NCBI RefSeq assembly: GCF_021021415.1
Contig: NZ_JAINWJ010000039.1
Coordinates: 1-64,000, forward strand
DNA length: 64,000 bases
From: Martelella mediterranea
Lineage (GTDB): Bacteria > Pseudomonadota > Alphaproteobacteria > Rhizobiales > Rhizobiaceae
Direction of reading: 5' to 3'
Both the position numbers and the translations under genes were made by a program. How positions within the stretch are numbered: the stretch's first letter is position 1; every line of letters begins with the position of its first letter. Shown here piece by piece: positions 51,909 through 60,727 of this stretch. A model generated the notes under the pieces. That model made no database searches. It saw only the letters and a program-made list of their open reading frames with translations, and was not told where the DNA came from.

Positions 51909-52673
51909 ATGACCCTGACCCTTGAAAATCCCGGCGCGGCGCTGATCACCGGTGCATCGCGCGGCATCGGTCGCGCCATCGCCGAGCGGTTCGGCGCTGA
52001 CCGCTACCACGTTCTCCTCAGCGATCTTGAGCGCCAGCGTGGTGAGGCTGAAACCGTGGTTGAAACCATCCGCAACGCCGGGGGTAGGGCGGATTTTCTG
52101 CCCTGCGACGTCGGCGATCCAAAATCCATCGAGACGCTGTCTGACGATGCCCTCGCGCTTTCGGGCGGTATCCGGGTGCTGATCAACAACGCCGGGGTGC
52201 TTTCGGTGTCGTCCGTCGATGACCTGTCGCCCGAGGAATGGGATCGGATGTATCAGATCAATACGCGCGGCACTTTCCTCGTCACGCAGGCGATGTTGCC
52301 GCACCTTCGCAAGCAAGACCGTGCACGCATCATCAATATCGCTTCCATCGGTGGCAAACGTGGTGCGCCGGGCCAGATCCACTATTGTTCCTCGAAGGCG
52401 GCAGTCATCAGTTTCACGCAGATCCTCGCCGAGGAAGTGGCTCAGGACGGTATCAACGTCAATGCGATCTGCCCGGGCATTATCGATACCGACATGGGCC
52501 GCAACAATTATCGCACGCCAGAGGCGCTGGCGGCTGTTCATTCCAAGACCGCGCTGAAACGGCTTGGCTACCCCGAGGACGTGTCCGGACCGGTTGCCTT
52601 CCTCGCTTCCGACGATGCGGCCTTCATCACCGGCCAGGCGATCAACGTCTGCGGTGGCATCATTTTTCACTGA
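51909..52673 (+). CDS. short-chain dehydrogenase (polyol/ketose candidate)
   Basis: Classical SDR of 254 aa, ATG at 51909 (an open frame before it belongs to the permease region). It has TGASRGIG, NNAGV, Ser in NIASIG, Tyr-x3-Lys in YCSSK and DDAAFITGQAINVCGG. The Asp-Leu-Glu after the second strand (LLSDLERQ) favours NAD. In module F it precedes a ketose 3-epimerase gene, so interconversion of a polyol and a ketose is likely. Confidence 0.87.
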   Translation: MTLTLENPGAALITGASRGIGRAIAERFGADRYHVLLSDLERQRGEAETVVETIRNAGGRADFLPCDVGDPKSIETLSDDALALSGGIRVLINNAGVLSVSSVDDLSPEEWDRMYQINTRGTFLVTQAMLPHLRKQDRARIINIASIGGKRGAPGQIHYCSSKAAVISFTQILAEEVAQDGINVNAICPGIIDTDMGRNNYRTPEALAAVHSKTALKRLGYPEDVSGPVAFLASDDAAFITGQAINVCGGIIFH

Positions 52674-52696
52674 GTTCTCACGGAGACCGAAACCTT

Positions 52697-53596
52697 ATGA
52701 ACAAACTTGGTTTGCACGCAAATGTCTGGGTCGCCGGCTGGAGCGAAAACGAGGCGGCAATGGCTATCGAAAAGACCGCTGCGACAGGCTTCGACCTCGT
52801 TGAAATCCCTGCAATGGACCCATCGAGCCTGCGGCCGGACGAGACGCGCAGGCGGCTTGATGCAGCCGGTATTGGCTGTACGATGTCGTTCGGCTTGAAT
52901 GAGAGGAGCGATATTTCCTCGGGCGACCCTGAGATGATGAAGGCCGGCGAGGAAATGCTGCGCACCGCACTGTCCGTCGCCCGGGACCTGGGTGCAACCC
53001 ACGTCTGCGGCATTCTCTACAGCGCATTTCAGAAATATTTCGAACCGCCGACCCGGAGGGGCATCGAGGCCTCCGCCGAGGTCATGCGGCGGGTGGCTGA
53101 CTATGCGGCGGAAAACGACATCACGCTGGGGATGGAGGTTGTGAACCGCTACGAGAGCAATGTGCTGAACACGGCCGCCCAGGCTCTCGCCTATTGCGAG
53201 ATGGTCGATGCCCCCAATGTGAAAGTGCATCTCGACGCCTATCACATGCACATCGAAGAACAGAACCCTTCAGACGCCATTATGGCGACCGGCAAGCGTC
53301 TGGGCTATTTCCATACCGGAGAATCGCATCGGGGCTATATCGGCTCCGGCTCCATCGACCACCCACGCCTGTTCCGGGCGCTGGTCGCTTCAGGCTATGA
53401 CGGTCCGATCACCTACGAGTCCTTTTCATCGGAGGTCGTGGGGCAGCCGCTCACCGGCATTCTCGGCATCTGGCGCAACACCTGGACGGATGGCGAGGAT
53501 CTGGCGCGCCACGCCTACACATTTACCCATGCCCAATTAAAAGCCGCGCGCGAAACGGTGCTGAGGGCATCCGGGTTCAACGAAATGGAGGCCTGA
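52697..53596 (+). CDS. D-tagatose/D-psicose 3-epimerase-type enzyme
   Basis: TIM-barrel ketose 3-epimerase of 299 aa from the ATG at 52697. The four catalytic/metal residues of Pseudomonas cichorii tagatose 3-epimerase (Glu152, Asp185, His211, Glu246) are present at a constant offset of five: Glu147 (GMEVVNRYE), Asp180 ([12 protein letters not shown]), His206 ([15 protein letters not shown]) and Glu241 (ITYESF). The [13 protein letters not shown] and GESHRGY blocks are hallmarks of the tagatose/psicose/L-ribulose epimerases. It acts on free ketohexoses or ketopentoses in the cytoplasm. Preferred substrate is not predictable from these residues. Confidence 0.9.
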   Translation: MNKLGLHANVWVAGWSENEAAMAIEKTAATGFDLVEIPAMDPSSLRPDETRRRLDAAGIGCTMSFGLNERSDISSGDPEMMKAGEEMLRTALSVARDLGATHVCGILYSAFQKYFEPPTRRGIEASAEVMRRVADYAAENDITLGMEVVNRYESNVLNTAAQALAYCEMVDAPNVKVHLDAYHMHIEEQNPSDAIMATGKRLGYFHTGESHRGYIGSGSIDHPRLFRALVASGYDGPITYESFSSEVVGQPLTGILGIWRNTWTDGEDLARHAYTFTHAQLKAARETVLRASGFNEMEA

Positions 53597-53597
53597 A

Positions 53598-54689
53598 ATG
53601 GGTGCCATACACCTCGATAATGTGCGTAAGAGTTTCGGTATCGTCACCGTCATCGAGGGCATAGATCTCAAGATTGCAGATGGCGAGTTCGTGGTTTTCG
53701 TTGGTCCTTCAGGGTGCGGCAAGTCCACGCTGCTGCGCCTGATCGCAGGCCTTGAGGAGATCGACGAGGGTAAAATCAGCATCGACGGAGAGCGGGTCGA
53801 CATGAAGGAGCCCGCTGACCGTCACATCGCCATGGTGTTCCAGAGCTATGCGCTCTATCCGCATATGAGCGTTCGCAAAAATATTGGTTTTGGCCTCAGG
53901 ATTTCCGGCTTCCCGAAGGCTGAGATCAACGCCAAGATCGAGGAGGCCGCACGCCTTCTTGAGCTGACGCCGCTGCTCGAGCGCCGTCCGCGCGACCTGT
54001 CCGGTGGTCAACGACAGCGCGTGGCGATCGGGCGGGCGATCGTGCGCTCGCCATCGGCCTTTCTTTTCGACGAGCCGCTGTCGAACCTCGACGCGGCGCT
54101 GCGCGTGCAAATGCGCATGGAGATCATCAATCTGCACGCCGACCTGAAGCGAACGATGATCTATGTAACCCATGATCAGGTTGAAGCGATGACCATGGCT
54201 GATCGCATCGTCGTGCTGAATGGCGGAAGAGTGGAGCAATTCGATACGCCGGTCGAACTTTATGATCATCCGGCCAATCTTTTCGTTGCTGGCTTTATCG
54301 GCAGCCCGAAGATGAATTTCCTCGAGGTCACGCATGCTGAGGAAAACCGGCTTCACCTTGAAGGAGGGCTCCAGATCACGCTTCCTGACCGCAGTCCTGC
54401 CGAGTGTGCCCGGACGAGAATACTGGGCATCCGGCCAGAGCATTTCCTGCATCAGGGCTCGGGAGGACTATGGGATGGCAAGGTCACGGTGACGGAGCAA
54501 CTCGGCAGCGACGCCTATCTCCATGTCGCGGTAGCCGGCCTCGGCCAACAACTGGTTGTGCGCGGCGTCGGCGAACGCGCCTTCGGCAGAGGTAGTGTGA
54601 TTTCCCTGACGCCGCAAACCGGGAATTGTCATCTTTTTGATGCCGAGGGCGCCACGATCCGAAACGTTCAACTGGCCGGCGCCGCCTGA
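53598..54689 (+). CDS. CUT1 ABC transporter ATPase (MalK/UgpC type)
   Basis: ATPase of 363 aa beginning one base after the epimerase stop. It has Walker [20 protein letters not shown], the signature [14 protein letters not shown], Walker [13 protein letters not shown], the H-loop [11 protein letters not shown] and a C-terminal TOBE domain ([17 protein letters not shown]). It serves the permeases at 50114 and 51082, with the enzymes inserted between transporter genes. Confidence 0.92.
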   Translation: MGAIHLDNVRKSFGIVTVIEGIDLKIADGEFVVFVGPSGCGKSTLLRLIAGLEEIDEGKISIDGERVDMKEPADRHIAMVFQSYALYPHMSVRKNIGFGLRISGFPKAEINAKIEEAARLLELTPLLERRPRDLSGGQRQRVAIGRAIVRSPSAFLFDEPLSNLDAALRVQMRMEIINLHADLKRTMIYVTHDQVEAMTMADRIVVLNGGRVEQFDTPVELYDHPANLFVAGFIGSPKMNFLEVTHAEENRLHLEGGLQITLPDRSPAECARTRILGIRPEHFLHQGSGGLWDGKVTVTEQLGSDAYLHVAVAGLGQQLVVRGVGERAFGRGSVISLTPQTGNCHLFDAEGATIRNVQLAGAA

Positions 54690-54719
54690 CCGGCGCGCCG
54701 GATTCGCGAGGGTTCGAAG

Positions 54720-55478
54720 ATGTATATGGAAAAATTGTCTCTACGCGGGCGCCGCGCGCTCGTCACGGGGGCCGCCCGCGGCATTGGCTATGGCTGTGCC
54801 GATGCGCTGAGCGAGGCCGGAGCCCATGTGGTCCTGGCCGATCTCGATGGCGCGGCTGCCGCGGCTGCGGCTGCGAGGCTGGCTGAAAACGGACGCAGCA
54901 CCGAGGCCATGAGCCTCGATGTCAAGGACAGTGCTGCCGTCGATGATGCCGCCGCCACTGTCGGGGATCTGGATATTCTGGTTGCCAATGCCGGTATCGG
55001 ACGCTTGCCCACGCCAGCCGAAGACATTGCCAACGAGGATTGGCTCGAAGTGCATCGAGTCAATCTCGACGGGGTCTTCTACTGCAACCGTGCGTTTGGC
55101 CGGAAGATGCTGGATCGCAAGCGCGGCAGCATCGTCAACATTGGCTCGATGTCCGGCATCATCGTCAATCGTCCACAGGGGCAAGCGCATTACAACAGTT
55201 CCAAGGCCGCCGTCCATCACCTGACGAAGTCGTTGGCCGCAGAATGGGCTGATCGCGGTCTGCGGGTGAACGCGGTGGCGCCGACTTATATCGAAACGCC
55301 GCTGACGGCCGTTGCCCATGAGAACGGCATGGCCGCCATCTGGATGCGTGACACGCCAATGGGGCGTTTCGGACAGGTGTATGAAGTCGCATCCGCCGTG
55401 CATTTTCTGGCGAGTGATGCCGCCAGTCTGATAACGGGTGCCGTTTTGGTGGTCGATGGCGGGCTCACATGCTGGTGA
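54720..55478 (+). CDS. short-chain dehydrogenase, second of module F
   Basis: SDR of 252 aa, ATG at 54720 (or 54726). It has TGAARGIG (residues 17-24), NAGIG, Ser in NIGSMSG, Tyr-x3-Lys in YNSSK and SDAASLITGAVLVVDGG. An Asp-Leu-Asp after strand two points to NAD. It resembles rhizobial galactitol/sorbitol-type dehydrogenases in layout. Two SDRs in one operon suggest oxidation of two polyols, or a polyol-ketose-polyol route through the epimerase. Confidence 0.85.
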   Translation: MYMEKLSLRGRRALVTGAARGIGYGCADALSEAGAHVVLADLDGAAAAAAAARLAENGRSTEAMSLDVKDSAAVDDAAATVGDLDILVANAGIGRLPTPAEDIANEDWLEVHRVNLDGVFYCNRAFGRKMLDRKRGSIVNIGSMSGIIVNRPQGQAHYNSSKAAVHHLTKSLAAEWADRGLRVNAVAPTYIETPLTAVAHENGMAAIWMRDTPMGRFGQVYEVASAVHFLASDAASLITGAVLVVDGGLTCW

Positions 55479-56113
55479 GCGCGCAAAAATCTCTTCCGAC
55501 CGACGAAACCGACCTTCGGAACCGGTTGATATCCTTCGCGCAAGGCGATGTCCGCAGGTTTGTCGCTATCGCCGGAGCGCCAGCTTCCGGCAAGAGCACG
55601 CTTGCCGAGCGCCTGTTCAAGGCGGTTGAAGCGGAAGCGCCTGGACGGGTGGCGGTTCTGCCCATGGATGGGTTTCATTACGATAATGCCGTCCTGCAGT
55701 CGCATGGCTGGCTGGCGCGCAAGGGCGCTCCCCACACCTTCGACCTGGACGGGTTGGCATGTGTGCTCGACCGGCTTGCTCGGGGGGATCGCCCGGTTGC
55801 GGTTCCAGTCTTCGACCGCGCGCTGGAGATCTCCCGTGCGGGCGCCTCGGTGATCGCGCCATCTGCGCGCTTGATCCTTGTTGAAGGCAATTATCTGTTG
55901 CTGGATGAACCGGGATGGAAGACTCTGCATGAACGCTTCGACTTGAGCCTGTATCTGGATGTGCCTTTGGCGTTGCTGCGCCAGCGCCTGCTCGAAAGAT
56001 GGCGTTCTCTGCAGCCGGAGGAAGCGCGCGCCAAGATCGAGGAAAACGATCTCCCCAACGCCAAAATGGTCATTGAACACAGTATCGCGGCTGACCTCGT
56101 CCTGAAGACGTGA
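55469..56113 (+). CDS. P-loop sugar/nucleoside kinase of the FrcK/uridine-kinase type
   Basis: Small kinase of 214 aa. It has a P-loop GAPASGKST (residues 36-44), the DGFHYDN motif that follows strand two in pantothenate/uridine kinase relatives, ILVEGNYLLL (Walker B-like) and a lid with RLLERWRSLQPEEA. It overlaps the SDR gene by 10 bases. A similar small kinase (FrcK) accompanies the fructose transporter of Sinorhizobium. Here it could phosphorylate the ketose released by the epimerase. Function inferred. Confidence 0.8.
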   Translation: MLVSAQKSLPTDETDLRNRLISFAQGDVRRFVAIAGAPASGKSTLAERLFKAVEAEAPGRVAVLPMDGFHYDNAVLQSHGWLARKGAPHTFDLDGLACVLDRLARGDRPVAVPVFDRALEISRAGASVIAPSARLILVEGNYLLLDEPGWKTLHERFDLSLYLDVPLALLRQRLLERWRSLQPEEARAKIEENDLPNAKMVIEHSIAADLVLKT

Positions 56114-56137
56114 CGCAGGGCTCTGCAAGATCCTTCC

Positions 56138-56170
56138 AACGACCGCATGGCCCGACGCGGCGCGGTCGTT
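56138..56170. terminator. stem-loop between convergent kinase and LacI genes
   Basis: AACGACCGC (56138-56146) pairs with GCGGTCGTT (56162-56170) around a 15-base GC-rich loop. It overlaps the LacI stop codon and lies between convergent genes. No strong U-tract. Confidence 0.55.
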
Positions 56171-57246
56171 CAGCGCGATAGGGCAGGCGGTGCCATACTC
56201 TCGCGTGTGATCAGCCGGCTTGGAACAACAGTGCAGCTCGCTGGAGTCGGTGGGCCGTTTTCGATAGCCTCAAGCAGCAAGGCTGCGGCCGCTTGGCCCA
56301 TCTCGTCCACCGGCTGCTCAATCGTCGAAAGCGGCGGCGTGCAGAAGGCGCAGACAGGGGAGCCGTCGAAGGAAACGACCGAGACGTCCTCCGGAATGCG
56401 CAAGCCGAGCTTGCGGATGCCGCTCATGAAGGAAATCGCCATGTCGTCGCTGGTCGCGATCACCGCGGTTGGCCGGTTTTCGAGCGCTTCGAAATCGGCG
56501 ACGCCCTCAAGGCCGATTCTGAAGCCTTGCTGATAGTCGAGGCTGCCTCCCGAGCGCACCACCGCATCCTCGCCAAGGCCCGCCTCGGCCAATGCCTCGA
56601 CAACGCCGGCATAGCGCTCCACGTCGTGATAATTGCCCTCGGGCCCGGCCAGATAGAAGAACCGCCTGTGACCCAGTCCGATCAGATCGCGGGACACCGC
56701 GCGAACGGCCGCGCGATCATTGGTGACGACGCTCGGCGTGCCGGCGTCGCTCATGTCCAGAAGCATCGAGACGACCGGCAGTCCCGCCTGCGCAAGCGAG
56801 CGGCCGTCGACTTCCGGCAATTTCGAGGACAGGATGATGACGCCGCGCGCCGTGCCGCCGAAGGCGAGGTCGAGAATGTAGCGTTCCGAGGTCTCGTCGC
56901 GATCGAGGTTGGCGATCATCAGGTTGTAGCCGGCCTTGATCAGCGACTTGTTGATGCTCTGCAGGACCTGCGGAATGATCTGCGACGCGCCGTAGTAGAG
57001 CGATCCGGGAAGGATAATCATGATGGTATTGGGCTTGCCGACCCTGAGAGATCGCGCCATGGCGTTCGGCGTGTAGCCCAGTTGCTTGGCCGCGGCATCG
57101 ATCTTCGCGCGCGTCTTTTCGTTGACGCGCCCGGGATTGGCAAGCGCGCGGCTGACCGTCGAAATTGCCACGCCCGCAAGTCGGGCGACATCCGCCATCA
57201 GCGGACCTGACGGCTCGTCCTGCGTCACATTGTCTTTTCTGTTCAA
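56170..57246 (-). CDS. LacI-family regulator of module G
   Basis: Regulator of 358 aa. TTG start at 57246 behind GGGAGG. HTH at about residues 17-37 (MADVARLAGVAISTVSRALA), hinge NAMARSLRVGK, sensor domain with IMIILPGSLYYGASQIIPQVL, LDYQQGFRIGLEG and VVSFDGSPVCAFCTPPLSTIEQP. It is divergent from the isomerase gene across 216 bases holding two near-identical GCAAACGTTTGC-type operators, a standard LacI arrangement. Confidence 0.9.
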   Translation of the reverse strand: MNRKDNVTQDEPSGPLMADVARLAGVAISTVSRALANPGRVNEKTRAKIDAAAKQLGYTPNAMARSLRVGKPNTIMIILPGSLYYGASQIIPQVLQSINKSLIKAGYNLMIANLDRDETSERYILDLAFGGTARGVIILSSKLPEVDGRSLAQAGLPVVSMLLDMSDAGTPSVVTNDRAAVRAVSRDLIGLGHRRFFYLAGPEGNYHDVERYAGVVEALAEAGLGEDAVVRSGGSLDYQQGFRIGLEGVADFEALENRPTAVIATSDDMAISFMSGIRKLGLRIPEDVSVVSFDGSPVCAFCTPPLSTIEQPVDEMGQAAAALLLEAIENGPPTPASCTVVPSRLITRESMAPPALSR

Positions 57247-57302
57247 TTCTGTTGCCTCCCAGACATTCGCGTCATGGTACCCAATCCGCCCGGAAGCTTA
57301 TA

Positions 57303-57314
57303 GCAAACGTTTGC
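57303..57314. promoter_or_regulatory. LacI operator 1 (perfect 12-bp palindrome)
   Basis: GCAAACGTTTGC with the central CG typical of LacI-family sites. It is located 57 bases before the LacI start codon on the minus strand. Its centre is 59 bases from that of operator 2, compatible with DNA looping. Confidence 0.75.
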
Positions 57315-57324
57315 CAAAAAGCAC

Positions 57325-57352
57325 TTGCAATAAATATAGGCTTGATTATTAT
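57325..57352 (+). promoter_or_regulatory. promoter of the module G operon
   Basis: TTGCAA (57325-57330) and TATTAT (57347-57352) are separated by 16 bases, just upstream of operator 2, which would cover the transcription start. Confidence 0.6.
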
Positions 57353-57360
57353 CTAGCCAT

Positions 57361-57374
57361 GGCAATCGTTTGCC
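57361..57374. promoter_or_regulatory. LacI operator 2
   Basis: GGCAATCGTTTGCC, a 14-bp palindrome with one mismatched pair, close to operator 1 in sequence. It lies immediately after the predicted -10 box. Confidence 0.7.
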
Positions 57375-57462
57375 ATTTCGCAACATTTTGAAATTGCTGT
57401 ATTTTATTATGCGGGATGCATTTTCCGCAAACCATGCAGCATGCCTAGAAACTGGAGCAGCC

Positions 57463-58416
57463 ATGACTTGCCGCGACGGACTCCGCTTTGGCGTCGACCT
57501 GGTGACCTTCTTCCATCCTGGCTTTTGGAACGTCCCCGATCACGAGGCTGTCATCAGCTATGCCCGCGAGGCGCCGCGCGCCTTCTGGGACCGGATACTC
57601 GACAGCGTTCAGTCCTCCGGCGTGACAGGCGTCGAGCTTACCTTCTCGCCTTTCAACTGGCAGGACGCGATCAAGACCTACGGCTCGGTCGAGGGTTTCG
57701 CGGAGGCTCTTTCCGGACGCGGGTTGACGCTTTGCAGCGGGTTTTTCGCCGAGCTCGAGGCGGCCGGGGATTTCACCCGTCCGGAGGCGCAGGAAGCGAT
57801 CATCGACAAGGCCGAGCGCTATGCCGACTTCCTGAAGGCCTGCGGCAGCGACATCATGGTCATCGGCGCGCCCTTGCGGCAGACGCCGGGCGCACAGCCG
57901 GCCATGTTTCACGACCTTGACCGCGCGAAGGCGATCGCCGATTTCCTGAACCGGCTTGGCGCGACCCTTCTTGCCCGCGGCGTGCGTCTTGCGCTTCACA
58001 CCGAGGCGCATTCCATTTTCGCCGCCGCGCGCGATGTCGACCTGATGCTGCTGCTGACCGATCCGGCCTATGTGCACATGTGCCCGGACACCGCCCACAT
58101 CATCCTCGCCGGTTCCGATCCGATCCAGCTCGTCGATCGTCATCATGAGCGCATGATCATCGCGCACTGGAAGGATGCGATCGGGCCGATGCCCTCCGAC
58201 ACGCCGATTGACGAGCATATCCACGATCGCCATCGCCCCTATTTTTGCGGTTTCGGCCTGGGCCGGGTCGACTGGCCCGCCTGGATCCGCCTTCTCCGCG
58301 ATCGCAATTTCGAAGGATGGGCAATCCTCGAACTCGATGCCGCGCCGGATCCCGTGCGCGACATCGCCGGCGGGCTGACGCTCGTCCGGCAGGCGCTCCT
58401 GCCAATCTATCGCTGA
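57463..58416 (+). CDS. xylose-isomerase-like TIM-barrel protein (sugar isomerase/epimerase family)
   Basis: AP_endonuc_2-type barrel of 317 aa from the ATG at 57463 (GGAG upstream). Likely metal/catalytic residues are in GVELTFSP (Glu), LALHTEAHSI (His, Glu), HMCPDTAHIILAG (Asp, His), IAHWKDA (His, Asp) and WAILELDAAP (Glu), the usual Glu/Asp/His/Glu layout. The family includes inosose dehydratases, ketose epimerases and enzymes acting on 3-keto-glycosides. It is the first gene of module G, before a CUT1 transporter and, beyond a terminator, a GMC oxidoreductase. No closer assignment is possible. Confidence 0.82.
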   Translation: MTCRDGLRFGVDLVTFFHPGFWNVPDHEAVISYAREAPRAFWDRILDSVQSSGVTGVELTFSPFNWQDAIKTYGSVEGFAEALSGRGLTLCSGFFAELEAAGDFTRPEAQEAIIDKAERYADFLKACGSDIMVIGAPLRQTPGAQPAMFHDLDRAKAIADFLNRLGATLLARGVRLALHTEAHSIFAAARDVDLMLLLTDPAYVHMCPDTAHIILAGSDPIQLVDRHHERMIIAHWKDAIGPMPSDTPIDEHIHDRHRPYFCGFGLGRVDWPAWIRLLRDRNFEGWAILELDAAPDPVRDIAGGLTLVRQALLPIYR

Positions 58417-58478
58417 CATCAAAACGACCGGAGAAGCCGCGACAAACGGCCCCGAACCAAAACAGAAGAGGTGGAACA

Positions 58479-59711
58479 ATGATCGACACAACCAGACTAT
58501 TACTCGCAAGCGTGGCGCTAGCCGCGACATTCGCCGCAGCCCAGGCGCAGGAAGCGCCAAAGGCGGAGGTTTTCAGCTCGTGGACGTCGGGTGGCGAGGG
58601 ACGCGCGCTGCAAGCGATCAAGAGCGAATTCGAAAAACGCGGCGGCACGTGGGAAAATTCCTCGATCGCCGGATTTGAAAATGCCAATGCCGCGTTCCAG
58701 AACCGACTGGTGGCCGGCGACCCGCCGACCGTCAAACAGCTTATCGTCGGAAAGGATCCCGCGGAGTTCATCGCGCTTGGGCTGATGACCCCGATCGACG
58801 ACGTCGCGACCGCCGGAAACTGGGATGCCGTGCTGCCGAAGGCGCTGTCGGACTACATCACCTATGACGGCAAGACCTACCTTGCGCCGACCGGCATTCA
58901 CGGCGAGAGCTGGATGTTCTACTCCAAGGCCGCCTTTGATGCGGCCGGCATCACCGAAGAGCCAACGACCTGGGACGCGTTCTTTGCCGATATGGACAAG
59001 CTCGCGGCGGCCGGCCTCGTGCCGATCGCGTGGGGCGGCCAGGCTTGGCAGGAAACCAAGGTTTTCAACATGGTCCTGCTGTCTCAGGTCGGTCTTGACG
59101 GTTTCCTCAGGATTTACGCCGATGGCGATCAGGAAGTGCTGGCTTCGGACGGCGTTCGAAACACGCTCGAGATCTTCGGCAGAATGCGCGATTATGTCGA
59201 TGAAGGTTCGCCGGGGCGCAACTGGAACGATGCCACTGCCATGGTGATTACCGGCAAGGCCGGCGTCCAGTTCATGGGCGACTGGGCCAAGGGCGAGTTC
59301 ACGACGGCCGGACAGGTGCCGGGCGAAGATTTCGGCTGCGCCTTTTCGCCGGCAACGCCGGGCATGATCTACATCGGCGACGCCTTCGGCTTCCCCAAGG
59401 TTTCCGACCCGAACGGCGAGGCGGCCCAGAAACTGATCGCGGAAGTGGTGATGGACCCTTCCGTGCAGGTGGAGTTCAGCCTCAACAAGGGCTCCATTCC
59501 GGCGCGGACCGATCTCGATGCGTCGCTGTTCGACATGTGCACCCAGAAGGGCATGGCGATGATGGCCGAGGGCAAGATCGTGCCTGAGCATGCGATCACG
59601 CTCACGCCGGAAGCGGTGGGCATGCTGACGGATTTCGTCGGCGAGTTCTGGAGCGATCCGTCGCCCGATATCGATGATGCGGTCGCGCAGTTCTCGGCGG
59701 TCTTCGAGTAG
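58479..59711 (+). CDS. CUT1 ABC transporter, periplasmic sugar-binding protein
   Basis: Solute-binding protein of 410 aa, ATG at 58479. The signal peptide (LLLASVALAATFAAAQA) is cleaved before QEAPKAEVFSSWTSGGE. That first strand, plus AFQNRLVAGDPPTVKQL and WGGQAWQETKVFN, resembles glucose/mannose-binding proteins of the GtsA type. The longer open frame upstream overlaps the isomerase gene in another frame and is rejected. Confidence 0.88.
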   Translation: MIDTTRLLLASVALAATFAAAQAQEAPKAEVFSSWTSGGEGRALQAIKSEFEKRGGTWENSSIAGFENANAAFQNRLVAGDPPTVKQLIVGKDPAEFIALGLMTPIDDVATAGNWDAVLPKALSDYITYDGKTYLAPTGIHGESWMFYSKAAFDAAGITEEPTTWDAFFADMDKLAAAGLVPIAWGGQAWQETKVFNMVLLSQVGLDGFLRIYADGDQEVLASDGVRNTLEIFGRMRDYVDEGSPGRNWNDATAMVITGKAGVQFMGDWAKGEFTTAGQVPGEDFGCAFSPATPGMIYIGDAFGFPKVSDPNGEAAQKLIAEVVMDPSVQVEFSLNKGSIPARTDLDASLFDMCTQKGMAMMAEGKIVPEHAITLTPEAVGMLTDFVGEFWSDPSPDIDDAVAQFSAVFE

Positions 59712-59782
59712 CGTCCGGACATGAATGTCTGACCTCGCGCCAAAGGCCTCGCCGCTCCCGGACGGTCGCTTTCTGATCGGCC

Positions 59783-59801
59783 GGGCGGCGATCCGTCGCC
59801 C
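59783..59801 (+). promoter_or_regulatory. hairpin between binding-protein and permease genes
   Basis: GGGCGGCG (59783-59790) pairs with CGTCGCCC (59794-59801), including one G-U pair, around a three-base loop. It lies in the 131-base gap after the binding-protein stop. Confidence 0.55.
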
Positions 59802-59842
59802 TCGGCATGGCGGACGACAACCGCATCGACAGAGAACAACCG

Positions 59843-60727
59843 ATGAAACGCAAACACCCCTTCGCCGCCTATGTTGCGCTGTCGCCGACATGGCTGGCCG
59901 TGATCCTGGTCTATATCGGCACGATGGCCTGGTCCGTGCGCCTTTCGTTCACGGATTCCCGGCTGTTTCCGTCATCGAACTATGTCGGCTTCGCGCAATA
60001 CGAAAAGCTGTTTTCATCCAGCAAATGGCTGACGGCGTTGCAGAATCTGGTGATTTTCGGCGTGCTCTACGTCGTTGGCTGCCTGGTCCTGGGGTTTCTG
60101 CTGGCCGCCGCGCTCGACCGCAAGGTCCGTTTCGAAAACGCCTTTCGAACCATTTTCCTTTACCCCTACGCCATGTCCTTCATCGTGACCGGTCTTGTCT
60201 GGCAATGGCTGGCAAACCCGATGTTCGGCCTGCAGGCCAGCGTCAACGCGCTTGGCTGGGAGAGCTTCCGGTTCGACTGGCTGACCTCGCGCGAGATGGC
60301 GATCTACGCGGTTGTCGTCGCCGGCGTCTGGCAGGGGGCGGGGCTGGTCATGGTGCTGGCGCTGGCCGGCATGCGCGGCGTCGACGGAGAGCAGTGGCGG
60401 GCGGCGAGGATTGACGGCATTCCCGTCTGGCGGGTCTATGTGTCGATCATCCTGCCGCAGCTTGGTCCGGTGCTCGCGGCTGCCGGCACGCTCCTGACGA
60501 TGGGGGTGATCAAGACCTATGACCTCGTGGTCGCGCTCACCAATGGCGGGCCGGGATCGGCCACCGAGGTGCCCGCCAAGTTCATCATGGACAATCTGTT
60601 TCAGCGGCAGAATCTGGGGCTTGCCACGGCTGCCGCCACGTCGCTTCTTCTGATGGTTGTCATCATCGTCGCACCCTTTCGCTATGCCCAGACAATCAGT
60701 GCCCGACGCAAGGCAGGTACGCTATGA
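59843..60727 (+). CDS. CUT1 ABC transporter permease (MalF type)
   Basis: Inner-membrane permease, 294 aa from the ATG at 59843 (MKRKHPFAAYVALSPTWLA). An ATG at 59807, five bases past the hairpin, would add 12 polar residues. EAA loop: EQWRAARIDGIPVWRVYVSIILPQL, then TYDLVVALTNGGPGSATEVP, typical of glucose-type MalF subunits. The stop overlaps the next start (ATGA). Confidence 0.9.
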   Translation: MKRKHPFAAYVALSPTWLAVILVYIGTMAWSVRLSFTDSRLFPSSNYVGFAQYEKLFSSSKWLTALQNLVIFGVLYVVGCLVLGFLLAAALDRKVRFENAFRTIFLYPYAMSFIVTGLVWQWLANPMFGLQASVNALGWESFRFDWLTSREMAIYAVVVAGVWQGAGLVMVLALAGMRGVDGEQWRAARIDGIPVWRVYVSIILPQLGPVLAAAGTLLTMGVIKTYDLVVALTNGGPGSATEVPAKFIMDNLFQRQNLGLATAAATSLLLMVVIIVAPFRYAQTISARRKAGTL

